From the NCBI RefSeq assembly GCF_040958095.1, contig NC_091152.1, positions 18,455,796-18,519,795 of the forward strand: DNA of 64,000 bases, read 5' to 3'. The position numbers and the translations under genes were made by a program. This document shows, piece after piece, positions 1 to 10,456 of the stretch. This stretch comes from Procambarus clarkii (lineage: Eukaryota; Arthropoda; Malacostraca; Decapoda; Cambaridae). Positions within the stretch are counted from its first letter, which is position 1, and each line of letters begins with the position of its first letter. The notes below the pieces were generated by a model. It had not been told where the DNA came from, searched no databases, and saw only the letters and a list, made by a program, of their open reading frames with translations.

Positions 1-985
1 TTGCAAGGTTTCAAGAGATTTCAGCTCTTTGTCAGTATACAGTGTGAGATGTAGAGCATTGTAGTCAATCACAGAGCGTATAAATGATACATAAAACATT
101 TTAGCAAGTCTCACGTTAAGCCCATGATTGACACCAACAAGGACCAGCAAGGGCTTTAATCTCTCCCACAGTCTCCTCTTGAGAGAAGAAAGGTACCCAG
201 GGTCGTTAATGGGGACACCAAGGTATCTGTAAGACTCGCAGTTCTCAAGTGCTCGCCCATCTATATGATAATTGTGTGGTGGAATAACACGTGGAATGAG
301 GGCACGAGTTTTCTGTACAGAGATAAGGAGGCCACATTCCTCAGCTCCGGTAGCAAAAGCGTCGAGCAGAACTTGCATTCTAGGCTCGGTGGCAGCCTGT
401 AAACATATATCATCAGCATAACAAATGACAGTGTCTTCATTATTAGTTGGAAGATCTTTAATAAGTTTATGCATCAGAACATTGAACAACAAGGGGCTGA
501 GGACCCCTGCTTGTGGAGTTCCCAGTTCAAAGTGTTTGCTCTCTGTGCTTTTAACACCATTAAACAAAACATATGCTGTTCGATTAGACAAATAGCCCTT
601 TATCCATTTCAGTAATTTTCCTTGTATTCCCAGCTCGGCAAGCTGTTCCAGTATGATTTCTCTGTTTGCTGTATCAAAAGCTGCTGCTAGGTCGATGAAG
701 ACTGTTTGGAGGGAAGCTTCAATATGTGCGAAGTACTCAGCAAAACAGTGTTGTGTACTGAGCCCAGGCATAAATCCAAACAGTTGAGGTGACAGGTGCC
801 CCTGTATACGATACATGAGTCGGTTAAGAACAATACGTTCAAGCACTTTACAAACACACGATGTTAAAGATATGGGGCTATAATTATCTGAGTGTGGTTT
901 GGGGATGGGAACAATGACACTCTTTGTCCAAGCATCAGGTAATACTCCTTCACGTAAACTCATTCTGTACAACACTAATAGTGGA
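1..985 (-). mobile_element. LINE reverse transcriptase fragment, open at the left window edge
   Basis: Read on the minus strand from about 985 to 1 there is one uninterrupted frame that runs off the window. It encodes the core of a non-LTR reverse transcriptase: a VIVPIPK start, a NYSPISLTS fingers motif, FIDLAAAFDT (motif A), GTPQAGVLSPLLFNVLM (motif B, with Ala where Gly is usual) and CYADDIC (motif C, both catalytic Asp present). The thumb and YLGVPIND region follow. No methionine start is needed, because a plus-strand LINE tail at 986 cuts off the 5' part. It differs in sequence from the other LINEs here. Clade not assigned. It is either a recent truncated copy or part of a longer element continuing to the left. 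Confidence 0.85.
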
Positions 986-1129
986 TGTGGTGGAGGCGGA
1001 CTCCATACACAGTTTTAAATGCAGATATGATAGAGCCCAATAGGCTCAGGAACCTGTACACCAGTTGATTGACGGTTGAGAGGCGGGACCAAAGAGCCAA
1101 AGCTTAACCAGCGCAAGCACAACTAGGCG

Positions 1130-1198
<69 letters not shown>
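986..1198 (+). mobile_element. 5'-truncated CR1-like LINE 3' end with (CA)n tail
   Basis: The first 50 bases encode the C-terminal residues VVEADSIHSFKCRYDRAQ followed by TAG. This corresponds to the C-terminus of the LINE at 1397-2787 (KVVEAKTVSSFKALYDKE). A 3' UTR with GGTTGAGAGGCGGGACC follows, then a run of about 33 CA dinucleotides (1133-1198). The same UTR recurs in reverse at 45143, 60555 and 61117. It abuts the disrupted RT frame ending at 985, so it probably inserted into that older element. Confidence 0.75.
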
Positions 1199-1199
<1 letters not shown>

Positions 1200-1202
<3 letters not shown>

Positions 1203-1348
1203 GCGCCTTGTGGCTGAGTGGACAGCGCTCTGGATGTATAGATCTAGGTACGCGGGATCGATCTTGGGCCATGATGGAAACAAAATGGGTAAAGTTTCTT
1301 TCACCCTGATACCCCTGTTACCTAGCAGTATAGATAGGTATCTGGGAG
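1200..1348 (+). mobile_element. Divergent tRNA-derived SINE
   Basis: A tRNA-like head carries an A-box-like TGGCTGAGTGG and a B-box-like GGGATCGATCTTG. The body follows with AAAGTTTCTTTCACCCTGAT, CCTGTTACCTAGCAGTA and AGGTATCTGGGAGTTAG. The body matches SINEs at 5981, 30382, 39717 and 45262, but the tRNA head is different from theirs. Confidence 0.7.
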
Positions 1349-1396
1349 TTAGACTGCCTCCCCCCCGTCCCCCCCCCCTCCACACACACACATTTT

Positions 1397-2838
1397 TCAG
1401 GCATCCCTGTTTACAGGAGTTGTAGCTGATGTGTGGAAAAAGGCTAACATTGTTCCAGTCTACAAAAGTGGAAGCAGGGAAGACCCCCTTAATTATAGAC
1501 CTGTATCATTGACAAGTGTAATAGTGAAAATATTGGAAAAAATAATTAAAACTAAATGGGTAGAACACCTGGAGAGAAATGATATAATATCAGACAGACA
1601 GTATGGTTTTCGATCTGGAAGATCCTGTGTATCGAATTTACTCAGTTTCTATGATCGAGCAACAGAGATATTACAGGAAAGAGATGGTTGGGTTGACTGC
1701 ATCTATCTGGACCTAAAAATGGCTTTCGTCAGAGTTCCACATAAGAGGTTGTTTTGGAAACTGGAAAATATTGGAGGGGTGACAGGTAAGCTTCTATCAT
1801 GGATGAAAAATTTTCTGACTGACAGAAAAATGAGGGCTGTGATCAGAGGTAATGTATCGGACTGGAGAAATGTCACAAGTGGAGTACCACAGGGTTCAGT
1901 TCTTGCACCAGTGATGTTTATTGTCTACATAAATGATCTACCAGTTGGTATACAGAATTATATGAACATGTTTGCTGATGATGCTAAGATAATAGGAAGG
2001 ATAAGAAACTTAGATGATTGTCATGCGCTTCAAGATGACCTGGACAAAATAAGTATATGGAGCACCACTTGGCAAATGGAATTTAATGTTAATAAATGCC
2101 ATGTTATGGAATGTGGAATAGGAGAACATAGACCCCACACAACCTATATATTATGTGAGAAATCTTTAAAGAATTCTGATAAAGAAAGAGATCCAGGGGT
2201 GGTTCTAGATAGAAAACTATCACCTGAGGACCACATAAAGAATATTGTGCAAGGAGCCTATGCTATGCTTTCTAACTTCAGAATTGCTTTTAAATACATG
2301 ATGGCGATATACTAAAAAATTGTTCACGAATTTTGGTAGGCCAAAGTTAGAATATGCAGCGGTTGTGTGGTGCCCATATCTTAAGAAGCACATCAACAAA
2401 CTGGAAAAGGTGCAAAGACATGCTACTAAGTGGCTCCCAGAACTGAAGGGCAAGAGCTACGAGGAGAGGTTAGAGGCATTAAATATGCCAAAACTAGCAG
2501 ACAGAAGAAAAAGAGGTGATATGATCACTACATACAAAATAGTAACAGGAATTGATAAAATTGATAGGGAAGATTTCCTGAGACCTGGAACTTTAAGAAC
2601 AAGAGGTCATAGATATAAACTAGCTAAACACAGATGCCGAAGAAATATAAGAAAATTCACTTTCGCAAATAGAGTGGTAGACGGTTGGAACAAGTTAAGT
2701 GAGAAGGTGGTGGAGGCCAAGACCGTCAGTAGTTTCAAAGCGTTATATGACAAAGAGTGCTGGGAAGACGGGACACCACGAGCGTAGCTCTCATCCTGTA
2801 ACTGCACTTAGGTAATTACACACACACACACATTTGAT
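1397..2838 (+). mobile_element. CR1-like LINE (family A), 5'-truncated and frameshifted, with CA tail
   Basis: Frame 1 (to 2315) encodes most of a CR1/L2-like reverse transcriptase: NYRPVSLTS, YGFRSGRSC, IYLDLKMAFVRVPHKRL (motif A, with Val where the second conserved Asp of AFD normally sits), SGVPQGSVLAP (motif B) and MFADDAK (motif C). It stops at 2315. The C-terminal part continues in another frame at about 2320-2787 (LEYAAVVWCPYLKKHINKLE and onward), so a frameshift near 2313-2320 breaks the protein. The 3' UTR ends in a short CA run. The endonuclease half is missing. Non-functional copy. Confidence 0.9.
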
Positions 2839-3200
2839 TGATTAAAATTAACGTATTTTATACGTTAAAAAGACATCTATATTTAAATAGTTACAGTCAC
2901 CTGTCTGAGACCAAGTATAAACGTCAGAAAACATTTTGTGTTTGTTGGGTAGAAGCCCGCTGGTAATCCTTCCTCTCACGCCCTAACACTGTACACCAAC
3001 CCACTCCACCACTACCACACTCGCTCTCATTAACGAGAAATACCAAATATTTTCATTAGCAAACCGCCGATCATAGTCGACCGCAACATCATTTGGTTCA
3101 TTTTGAGTATTATTACGCTACACACAAACATCCCCACAAACTCCACAAGCATCACGTATTGTTTTAACTTTTCGTTGTCTTTCCTGACTGTGTGTGTGGC
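2839..3200. other. No gene seen; small hairpin
   Basis: I find no convincing ORF or repeat here. A perfect short inverted repeat AACGTA-TTTTA-TACGTT lies at 2850-2866. The stretch is the region downstream of the minus-strand ORF ending at 3201. I see no clear AATAAA on that strand. Confidence 0.4.
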
Positions 3201-3518
3201 TTAGCGGAGGGCCGTGTTCTGGTGGTGGTACTGACGGGCGGTGAGGAAGGTCCCGGCCAGCGGCAGGTGGGACACCTCCACGGTGGGTATATCCAGGAGA
3301 ACATCTGGCGGCTCCATGAAGTGATCATATATCTTGTCAAACTTGGGCATCTGCTGAAATACTTGAAACATTTCCTCCCTGGAGTGTATCTCCGTCCACA
3401 GTTGGACGTATAGCTTGTCGTTCTGCTCCTTCTGATAGGTGAGGTAAGGACTGCTGGCCAGGTACGGCCCGGTCACCACCACGCAGAGTAGCAAGACTTT
3501 TCCAGTGTTCTTCATCAT
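3201..3518 (-). CDS. Small ORF with signal-peptide or membrane-anchor start, unknown function
   Basis: The ORF encodes 105 residues starting MMKNTGK followed by a hydrophobic stretch VLLLCVVVTGPYLAS (residues 8-22). This could be a secretory signal or a single membrane anchor. The rest is polar and has no motif I recognise (QVFQQMPKFDKIYDHF, then a Pro/Val-rich C-terminus). A good 3' splice site TTCTTTCTTAG lies on the minus strand just upstream (AG at 3538-3537). The codons between it and the Met (SAKFNE) are open, so this may instead be the last coding exon of a longer gene whose upstream exons are not identified. Codon usage is balanced and no stop interrupts it. It does not resemble the retroelements in the window. 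It could still be a chance ORF. Confidence 0.4.
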   Translation of the reverse strand: MMKNTGKVLLLCVVVTGPYLASSPYLTYQKEQNDKLYVQLWTEIHSREEMFQVFQQMPKFDKIYDHFMEPPDVLLDIPTVEVSHLPLAGTFLTARQYHHQNTALR

Positions 3519-3689
3519 CTCGTTAAACTTGGCCGACTAAGAAAGAAGCTTGCAGACAGCGATCTGATATCCTGGATACAACTTTATTAGTCAGGTTGGA
3601 ATTATTGTATTAACCTGAAATTACTGTTGTATGGTGACTACCGTGCTATAACTACTGCACAGTGACTATTATAGAGTCAAAATTGTCTT

Positions 3690-4140
3690 TAGGGGTATTA
3701 ATAATAATAAGAAATAATTTTTATATACAAGAAAGAACAATAGGATTGTGAGATTACATAAGACTGGTAATTTTTACATTCTTGCAGAGTCACTAATACG
3801 CATAGTGTTTCGGGCAGGTCCTTACTCTTATATCTCAAGCAACACGAAAAGGTACATTGTAGTCAAATTTTACATCAACATAAAACTACAATAAAAATTG
3901 ACAGGTGATTACACAGGTAAAGTTATATGACTTAAGTACCAATATTGGTGAAGTGGGTAGTACAAGATACAGTGTGAAGTACAAGATACAGTGTGAGTTT
4001 GAAGCACGACGTAGGAAACTATATGGATGAAATTAGCTACTTTTTGGCTTTATTTTTGAATAAGGTATGGCTTGGACAATTTCATAATTCAATAGGGAAT
4101 AAGTTCCCTAATTCCTTAGTTCCCTATTTAGAAAGGGAGT
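3690..4140 (-). mobile_element. LINE (family C) 3' end fragment
   Basis: The minus-strand 3' module with CCCGAAACAC near 3800 is followed, at higher coordinates, by remnants of the C-terminal coding end seen also at 20560-20600 and 21260-21330 (shared words such as GGTACTTTTTGG in reverse). The fragment ends just before the minisatellite at 4319. Confidence 0.65.
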
Positions 4141-4318
4141 ATAGTAACCATTGACTATTATAGTAACTTCTGCGTTATTTTATAGAAGCCTTTGGTGAAA
4201 ATATTTTATTGACTATTGTCTTCAGTACTGTAGTGGCAATTGTGTTGTAGCTAATGTAGTGATGTGAATGTTAACTATTGTAGAGTGATTATTGTCTTGT
4301 AATTTATGTATGGAGGTT

Positions 4319-5804
4319 ATTGTCTTGTGTCTAGTGTATAGTGATCATTGTCTTGTGTCCAGTGTATAGTGATCATTGTCTTGTGTCTAGTGTATAGTGG
4401 TCATTGTCTTGTGTCTAGTGTATAGTGATCATTGTCTTGTGTCTAGTGTATAGTGATCATTGTCTTGTGTCTAGTGTATAGTGGTCATTGTCTTGTGTCT
4501 AGTGTATAGTGATCATTGTCTTGTGTCTAGTGTATAGTGATCATTGTCTTGTGTCTAGTGTATAGTGGTCATTGTCTTGTGTATAGTGTATAGTGGTCAT
4601 TGTCTTGGGTCCAGTGTATAGTGATCATTGTCTTGTGTCTAGTGTATAGTGGTCATTGTCTTGTGTATAGTGTATAGTGATCATTGTCTTGGGTCCAGTG
4701 TATAGTGATCATTGTCTTGTGTCTAGTGTATAGTGGTCATTGTCTTGGGTCCAGTGTATAGTGATCATTGTCTTGTGTCTAGTGTATAGTGGTCATTGTC
4801 TTGTGTATAGTGTATAGTGATCATTGTCTTGGGTCCAGTGTATAGTGATCATTGTCTTGTGTCTAGTGTATAGTGGTCATTGTCTTGTGTCTAGTGTATA
4901 GTGGTCATTGTCTTGTGTATAGTGTATAGTGATCATTGTCTTGGGTCCAGTGTATAGTGATCATTGTCTTGTGTCTAGTGTATAGTGGTCATTGTCTTGT
5001 GTATAGTGTATAGTGATCATTGTCTTGGGTCCAGTGTATAGTGATCATTGTCTTGTGTCTAGTGTATAGTGGTCATTGTCTTGTGTATAGTGTATAGTGA
5101 TCATTGTCTTGGGTCCAGTGTATAGTGATCATTGTCTTGTGTCTAGTGTATAGTGGTCATTGTCTTGGGTCCAGTGTATAGTGGTCATTGTCTTGTGTAT
5201 AGTGTATAGTGATCATTGTCTTGGGTCCAGTGTATAGTGATCATTGTCTTGTGTCTAGTGTATAGTGGTCATTGTCTTGTGTATAGTGTATAGTGATCAT
5301 TGTCTTGGGTCCAGTGTATAGTGATCATTGTCTTGTGTCTAGTGTATAGTGGTCATTGTCTTGTGTATAGTGTATAGTGATCATTGTCTTGGGTCCAGTG
5401 TATAGTGATCATTGTCTTGTGTCTAGTGTATAGTGGTCATTGTCTTGTGTATAGTGTATAGTGATCATTGTCTTGGGTCCAGTGTATAGTGATCATTGTC
5501 TTGTGTCTAGTGTATAGTGGTCATTGTCTTGGGTCCAGTGTATAGTGGTCATTGTCTTGTGTATAGTGTATAGTGATCATTGTCTTGGGTCCAGTGTATA
5601 GTGATCATTGTCTTGTGTCTAGTGTATAGTGGTCATTGTCTTGTGTATAGTGTATAGTGATCATTGTCTTGGGTCCAGTGTATAGTGATCATTGTCTTGT
5701 GTCTAGTGTATAGTGGTCATTGTCTTGTGTATAGTGATCATTGTCTTGGGTCCAGTGTATAGTGATCATTGTCTTGTGTCTAGTGTATAGTGGTCATTGT
5801 CTTG
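4319..5804. repeat. 28-bp minisatellite with 84-bp higher-order period
   Basis: About 53 units of a 28-bp repeat with the core AGTGTATAGTGATCATTGTC. Three variants (GGGTCC, TGTCTA and TGTATA starts) recur in a fixed order over much of the array, giving an 84-bp higher-order unit. One unit near 5729 is shortened. The array ends directly at the truncated LINE that starts about 5806. Confidence 0.95.
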
Positions 5805-5805
5805 T

Positions 5806-6931
5806 CACATGTCAATTTCCAGGGACACATTCTAAATATATCAAAAAAAGTTTCAAAAACTGTTGGCATTCTTTCTAAGATCAGATATTATGTACCACGC
5901 CCTGCCCTGGTGACGCTCTATTACTCCCTCATCTATCCTTATCTCAACTATGGTATTTGTGCTTGGGGTTCTACTACCCAGGGAGCCGGTCGGCCGAGCG
6001 GACAGCACACTGGACTTGTGATCCTGTGGTCCCGGGTTCGGTCCCGGGCGCCCGCGAGAAACAATGGGCAGAGTTTCTTTCACCCTATGCACCTGTTACC
6101 TAGCAGTAAATAGGTACCTGGGTGTTAGTCAGCTGTCATGGGCTTCTTCCTTGGGGTGGAGGCTTGGTCGAGGCCCGGGCCGCGGGGACTCTAAAGCCCC
6201 GAAATCATCTCAAGATAACCCAGAATCATTTACGTCCTCTAATTACTCAACACAAAACTGCTATTAGGACAATATCCAACTCTGGCCCCAGACATCACTC
6301 GGTACCCCTACTCAAATCTCTGAATATATTAGACATTAAGTCACTGCACATTCTCTCTTGTGTATTATACATATATAAAACGCTGAACTGTAATGCCAAT
6401 CCTGACCTTAAAAGCTTCATTGAAGGTTGTAACAGAACCCATGAGCACCACACCAGAAACAAATACCTTTTTGATATTCCAAGAGTACGACTTAGTCAAA
6501 CTAGAAATGCTCTACAAATCAAGGGACCCAGAATGTGGAATGACCTTCCCAATCATGTCAAAGATTGTACCTCTCTCAACCAGTTTAAGATAAAAACTAA
6601 ACACTACCTAATTAAAATGAGTAACCTACCTTACCCCTATAATGTCAACCCATGTCTGCTATTTTAAATGCTGTTTGTCGACCAAATTGTATATTTGCTA
6701 TTTTTCTGCCATGTTCCCACCTTTTTTTATTTTATATTTTCTCAACACAATATATACTTTAATCTCAATTAGTATTAAATTTTAGTCTTAATGTTTTTCC
6801 TGCCCGAAACGCTTTGCGTAATAATGGCTTTAGGCATTGTATGTACTAGCTGTATCTATAACTCCATCAATGTTTGTATCACACCTTGTATGTATGTACT
6901 TTACCTGAATAAACATTTGAATTTGAATTTG
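5806..6931 (+). mobile_element. LINE family B, 5'-truncated copy split by a SINE
   Basis: The copy encodes the C-terminal third of the LINE whose full ORF lies at 26287-29268. It starts at NFQGHILNISKKVSK and ends at about 6620 with FKIKTKHYLIK. The match to the full-length copy is close, suggesting recent insertion. A SINE interrupts it at 5981-6219 after the codons for CAWGSTT. The 3' UTR carries the CCCGAAACGCTTTGCG module (about 6804) and ends in AATAAACATT plus two GAATTT repeats. The 5' end is missing and abuts a minisatellite. Confidence 0.9.
5981..6219 (+). mobile_element. tRNA-derived SINE inserted in LINE B
   Basis: The head carries an A-box-like region GGTCGGCCGAGCGG and a B-box GGGTTCGGTCCCG. 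The body carries GAGTTTCTTTCACCCTATG, TACCTAGCAGTAAATAGG and the GC-rich GGGCCGCGGGGAC, ending in CATCTCAAGATAA. The insert sits between ACTACCCA and AATCATTTACG of the LINE, which are adjacent in the other copies. ACCCAG is repeated on both sides as a short target duplication. Confidence 0.9.
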
Positions 6932-7400
6932 TTTCGGCGGGTAGGCGGTTCCACGGGTTCATAACCCTGTGGCTGAAAAAGCATCCGTTCTCAGTCCAGC
7001 ATTGTGACTTAATAATAATAATAACAATAATAAAAATAAAAACAACAATAATAATTAGTAATGGTAATGTCTTCTCACAGACATAATAACATAGGATATT
7101 ATGTTACATACTTGTGAATATGTGAAATTTATGAACGAAATTCTTGTACCAGGAATGGTTGAGGGCCACAGGACAGAAGGACTGACTGGTTTGCAACGTT
7201 GCAAACCAAACATGACAGAGCGGACCTCACCAAAAATTTAAAATGCTGAATAATTTGGAGGACATTAATCCAGTCCACTTTAATAATTACCTAACGCTTT
7301 GAAACAACTAATAGGGGTAGAAGTAGCCTAAGCTACTCTATCTCTTTGAGATGTATTTTTTTTTTGTCTCAATAAACTTACTTGAACTTGAACAACTAAC
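6932..7400. mobile_element. Fragments of a further CR1-like LINE (family D)
   Basis: At 6932-7005 the minus strand reads the C-terminal HRVMNPWNRLPAE-type segment also seen at 29990 on the plus strand. At 7150-7290 the plus strand carries a degenerate stretch (GAGGGCCACAGG, CATGACAGAGCGGA) that recurs at 25150-25250. At 7310-7397 lies the 3' end AGCCTAAGCTACTCTATC with CAATAAACTTACTTGAACTTG, also found at 23058. The fragments are rearranged and too decayed to encode protein. Confidence 0.55.
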
Positions 7401-7704
7401 GATTTTGACCACCACATTCTCACTTAACTTCTTCCAACCGTCTACCACTCTTGTTTGCAAGAGTGAATGGTGGCTCTCAAGTAATTATCTTGTGACCTCG
7501 ACGAGGCCAGCGGCGGCCTGTTAATTTAAAGGTCCACCAATTGTTCCTCATGATTTTATCCAACTGGATTTTGAATTTCAGAAATGTGTAATAGCCTATC
7601 CTCCTTTTATAATAGCTTGTCGCCCTCCTTCCGTTAACTAAACGGAACATCTGGAGATGGTATAAATCCACGATGAACATCATGGATTATTACATACTGT
7701 ATAT
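7401..7704 (-). other. Decayed LINE-like remnant, no clear gene
   Basis: The minus strand near 7425-7460 reads FANKSGRRLEE-like residues that resemble the FANRVVDGWNKLSE end of LINE A. The 68-codon ORF at 7477-7683 matches nothing I recognise and is probably chance. Confidence 0.3.
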
Positions 7705-7950
7705 AAAAGGGCATTAAATTCAGCTATCCAGGAAATCAGATTAGCAAAAAAGAAACTACGAATGAAAGTTTGACCAAAACATAAAGGAAGGTTCAAAATC
7801 ATTCTATGGACATACGAAGTAAAACCAAAACCAAAGACTCTGTCGGACCCTAAAATGTGAGTCTAACCAAGTTATATTGGATGATAAAAGGGCAGCAAAC
7901 ACTGAATGAATACTTTGCATCACTGTTCACCTAGAGAGATTGAATGACTT
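7705..7950 (+). pseudogene. LINE linker region between endonuclease and RT, decayed
   Basis: Broken plus-strand frames read AIQEIRLAKKKLRMKV, YEVKPKPKTLSDPKM and NQVILDDKRAANTE. These resemble the linker of CR1-like polyproteins that precedes the RT domain. Several stops interrupt it. Confidence 0.5.
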
Positions 7951-8405
7951 TCCATCAATCAATTACTCTTTTTGCTGATGGTCGTGTAAAGACACTTGTA
8001 TTTCAGGGTACAGATATAATGGAATATCATTGGCTAGCACTTTGCATACAATAGGAATATTTAGTTTAATGAGATTGGCCACACTTCTACTCAACCAGTT
8101 TGCATATAGGTTACCTTCTTGTGCATTGGCAACACTTTCCCACCTACAAACAGCACTAGTCAGTTTATCTTGAAGTAGTAAGGGTGATGTTGGATCTTTC
8201 ATCACCCTTGGAAGTGCTGAGCTGCTCAATTCTTTCACATATGGTTGGGAGTTTCAGCTCCTCCCTCATGTTGATGATTCTTGTGCATCTGGAGGCACTA
8301 AAATTATCCTCATATATCTTTATTTTGGATTTTCTCTAAAGCTCTCAGCCTATTGCCTTTGAGACAAATAAGGTGCAGGGCATGGTAGTTGACTAGTGAT
8401 CTGAC
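7951..8405 (-). pseudogene. C-terminal fragment of another non-LTR element
   Basis: The minus strand reads RCTRIINMREELKLPTICER, typical of the thumb/C-terminal region of R1/I-like or similar LINEs. The 91-codon ORF at 7963-8238 is a shadow in another frame. The fragment ends where the 39-bp array begins. Confidence 0.4.
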
Positions 8406-8411
8406 CTTGAA

Positions 8412-10213
8412 TCAACAACAGGACACGTAGCATCACTACCACTCCCGTTGTCAACAACAGGACACGTAGCGTCACTACCACTCCCGTTGTCAACAACAGG
8501 ACACATAGCGTCACTACCACTCCCGTTGTCAACAACAGGACACGTAGCATCACTACCACTCCCGTTGTCAACAACAGGACACGTAGCATCACTACCACTC
8601 CCGTTGTCAACAACAGGACACGTAGCTTCACTACCACTCCCGTTGTCAACAACAGGACACGTAGCTTCACTACCACTCCCGTTGTCAACAACAGGACACG
8701 TAGCATCACTACCACTCCCGTTGTCAACAACAGGACACGTAGCATCACTACCACTCCCGTTGTCAACAACAGGACACGTATCATCACTACCACTCCCGTT
8801 GTCAACAACAGGACACGTAGCATCACTACCACTCCCGTTGTCAACAACAGGACACGTAGCTTCACTACCACTCCCGTTGTCAACAACAGGACACGTAGCA
8901 TCACTACCACTCCCGTTGTCAACAACAGGACACGTAGCTTCACTACCACTCCCGTTGTCAACAACAGGACACGTAGCATCACTACCACTCCCGTTGTCAA
9001 CAACAGGACACGTAGCATCACTACCACTCCCGTTGTCAACAACAGGACACGTAGCATCACTACCACTCCCGTTGTCAACAACAGGACACATAGCGTCACT
9101 ACCACTCCCGTTGTCAACAACAGGACACATAGCGTCACTACCACTCCCGTTGTCAACAACAGGACACGTAGCGTCACTACCACTCCCGTTGTCAACAACA
9201 GGACACGTAGCATCACTACCACTCCCGTTGTCAACAACAGGACACGTAGCATCACTTCCACTCCCGTTGTCAACAACAGGACACGTAGCGTCACTACCAC
9301 TCCCGTTGTCAACAACAGGACACATAGCGTCACTACCACTCCCGTTGTCAACAACAGGACACGTAGCTTCACTACCACTCCCGTTGTCAACAACAGGACA
9401 CGTAGCTTCACTACCACTCCCGTTGTCAACAACAGGACACATAGCGTCACTACCACTCCCGTTGTCAACAACAGGACACATAGCGTCACTACCACTCCCG
9501 TTGTCAACAACAGGACACATAGCGTCACTACCACTCCCGTTGTCAACAACAGGACACGTAGCATCACTACCACTCCCGTTGTCAACAACAGGACACGTAG
9601 CGTCACTACCACTCCCGTTGTCAACAACAGGACACGTAGCGTCACTACCACTCCCGTTGTCAACAACAGGACACATAGCGTCACTACCACTCCCGTTGTC
9701 AACAACAGGACACGTAGCTTCACTACCACTCCCGTTGTCAACAACAGGACACGTAGCTTCACTACCACTCCCGTTGTCAACAACAGGACACATAGCGTCA
9801 CTACCACTCCCGTTGTCAACAACAGGACACATAGCGTCACTACCACTCCCGTTGTCAACAACAGGACACATAGCGTCACTACCACTCCCGTTGTCAACAA
9901 CAGGACACGTAGCATCACTACTACTCCCGTTGTCAACAACAGGACACGTAGCGTCACTACCACTCCCGTTGTCAACAACAGGACACGTAGCTTCACTACC
10001 ACTCCTGTTGTCAACAACAGGACACGTAGCTTCACTACCACTCCCGTTGTCAACAACAGGACACGTAGCTTCACTACCACCCCCGTTGTCAACAACAGGA
10101 CACGTAGCTTCACTACCACTCCCGTTGTCAACAACAGGACACGTAGCTTCACTACCACTCCCGTTGTCAACAACAGGACACGTAGCTTCACTACCACCCC
10201 CGTTGTCAACAAC
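8412..10213 (-). repeat. 39-bp megasatellite array A (about 46 units)
   Basis: Tandem 39-bp units, written on the minus strand to match array B, contain GTTGTTGACAACGGGAGTGG and ACGTGTCCT. Units differ by a few point variants (GTAGCGTC, GTAGCATC, GTAGCTTC, ATAGCGTC). Because 39 is a multiple of 3 and the unit lacks stops in several frames, long ORFs of about 600 codons appear on both strands. These are by-products of the repeat. GTTGT-TG-ACAAC inside each unit is a dyad. Confidence 0.97.
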
Positions 10214-10456
10214 CACGAAGTTGTACTTTAGTTTTTGGTAAATTCTTTATTATAATAATATTATAATTCACAAGTACAATTATACAGGAACAGGAATTAT
10301 AAGGGAGAAAGTACTAAGCCAGGATGATTACATAGCTCTTTATTATAATTAAAATACTATAATTTATTATACAAAATTTGTTTGTTTTACAGGACTTTTT
10401 CTGTGGTTACAGGTCTATCGGTGCATCCGATGTTAGGTCTAACACCGGCTAGAGCC
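10214..10456 (-). terminator. Possible 3' UTR and poly(A) signals of the double-retropepsin ORF
   Basis: On the minus strand AATAAA hexamers lie at 10363-10368 (about 90 nt past the stop codon), 10339-10344 and 10246-10251. The region is AT-rich. It also separates the ORF from array A. Use as a poly(A) site is inferred. Confidence 0.4.

Noticed and set aside
8350-10241. Three ORFs of about 600 codons across array A
   Set aside because: Same artefact of a 39-bp stop-free unit.
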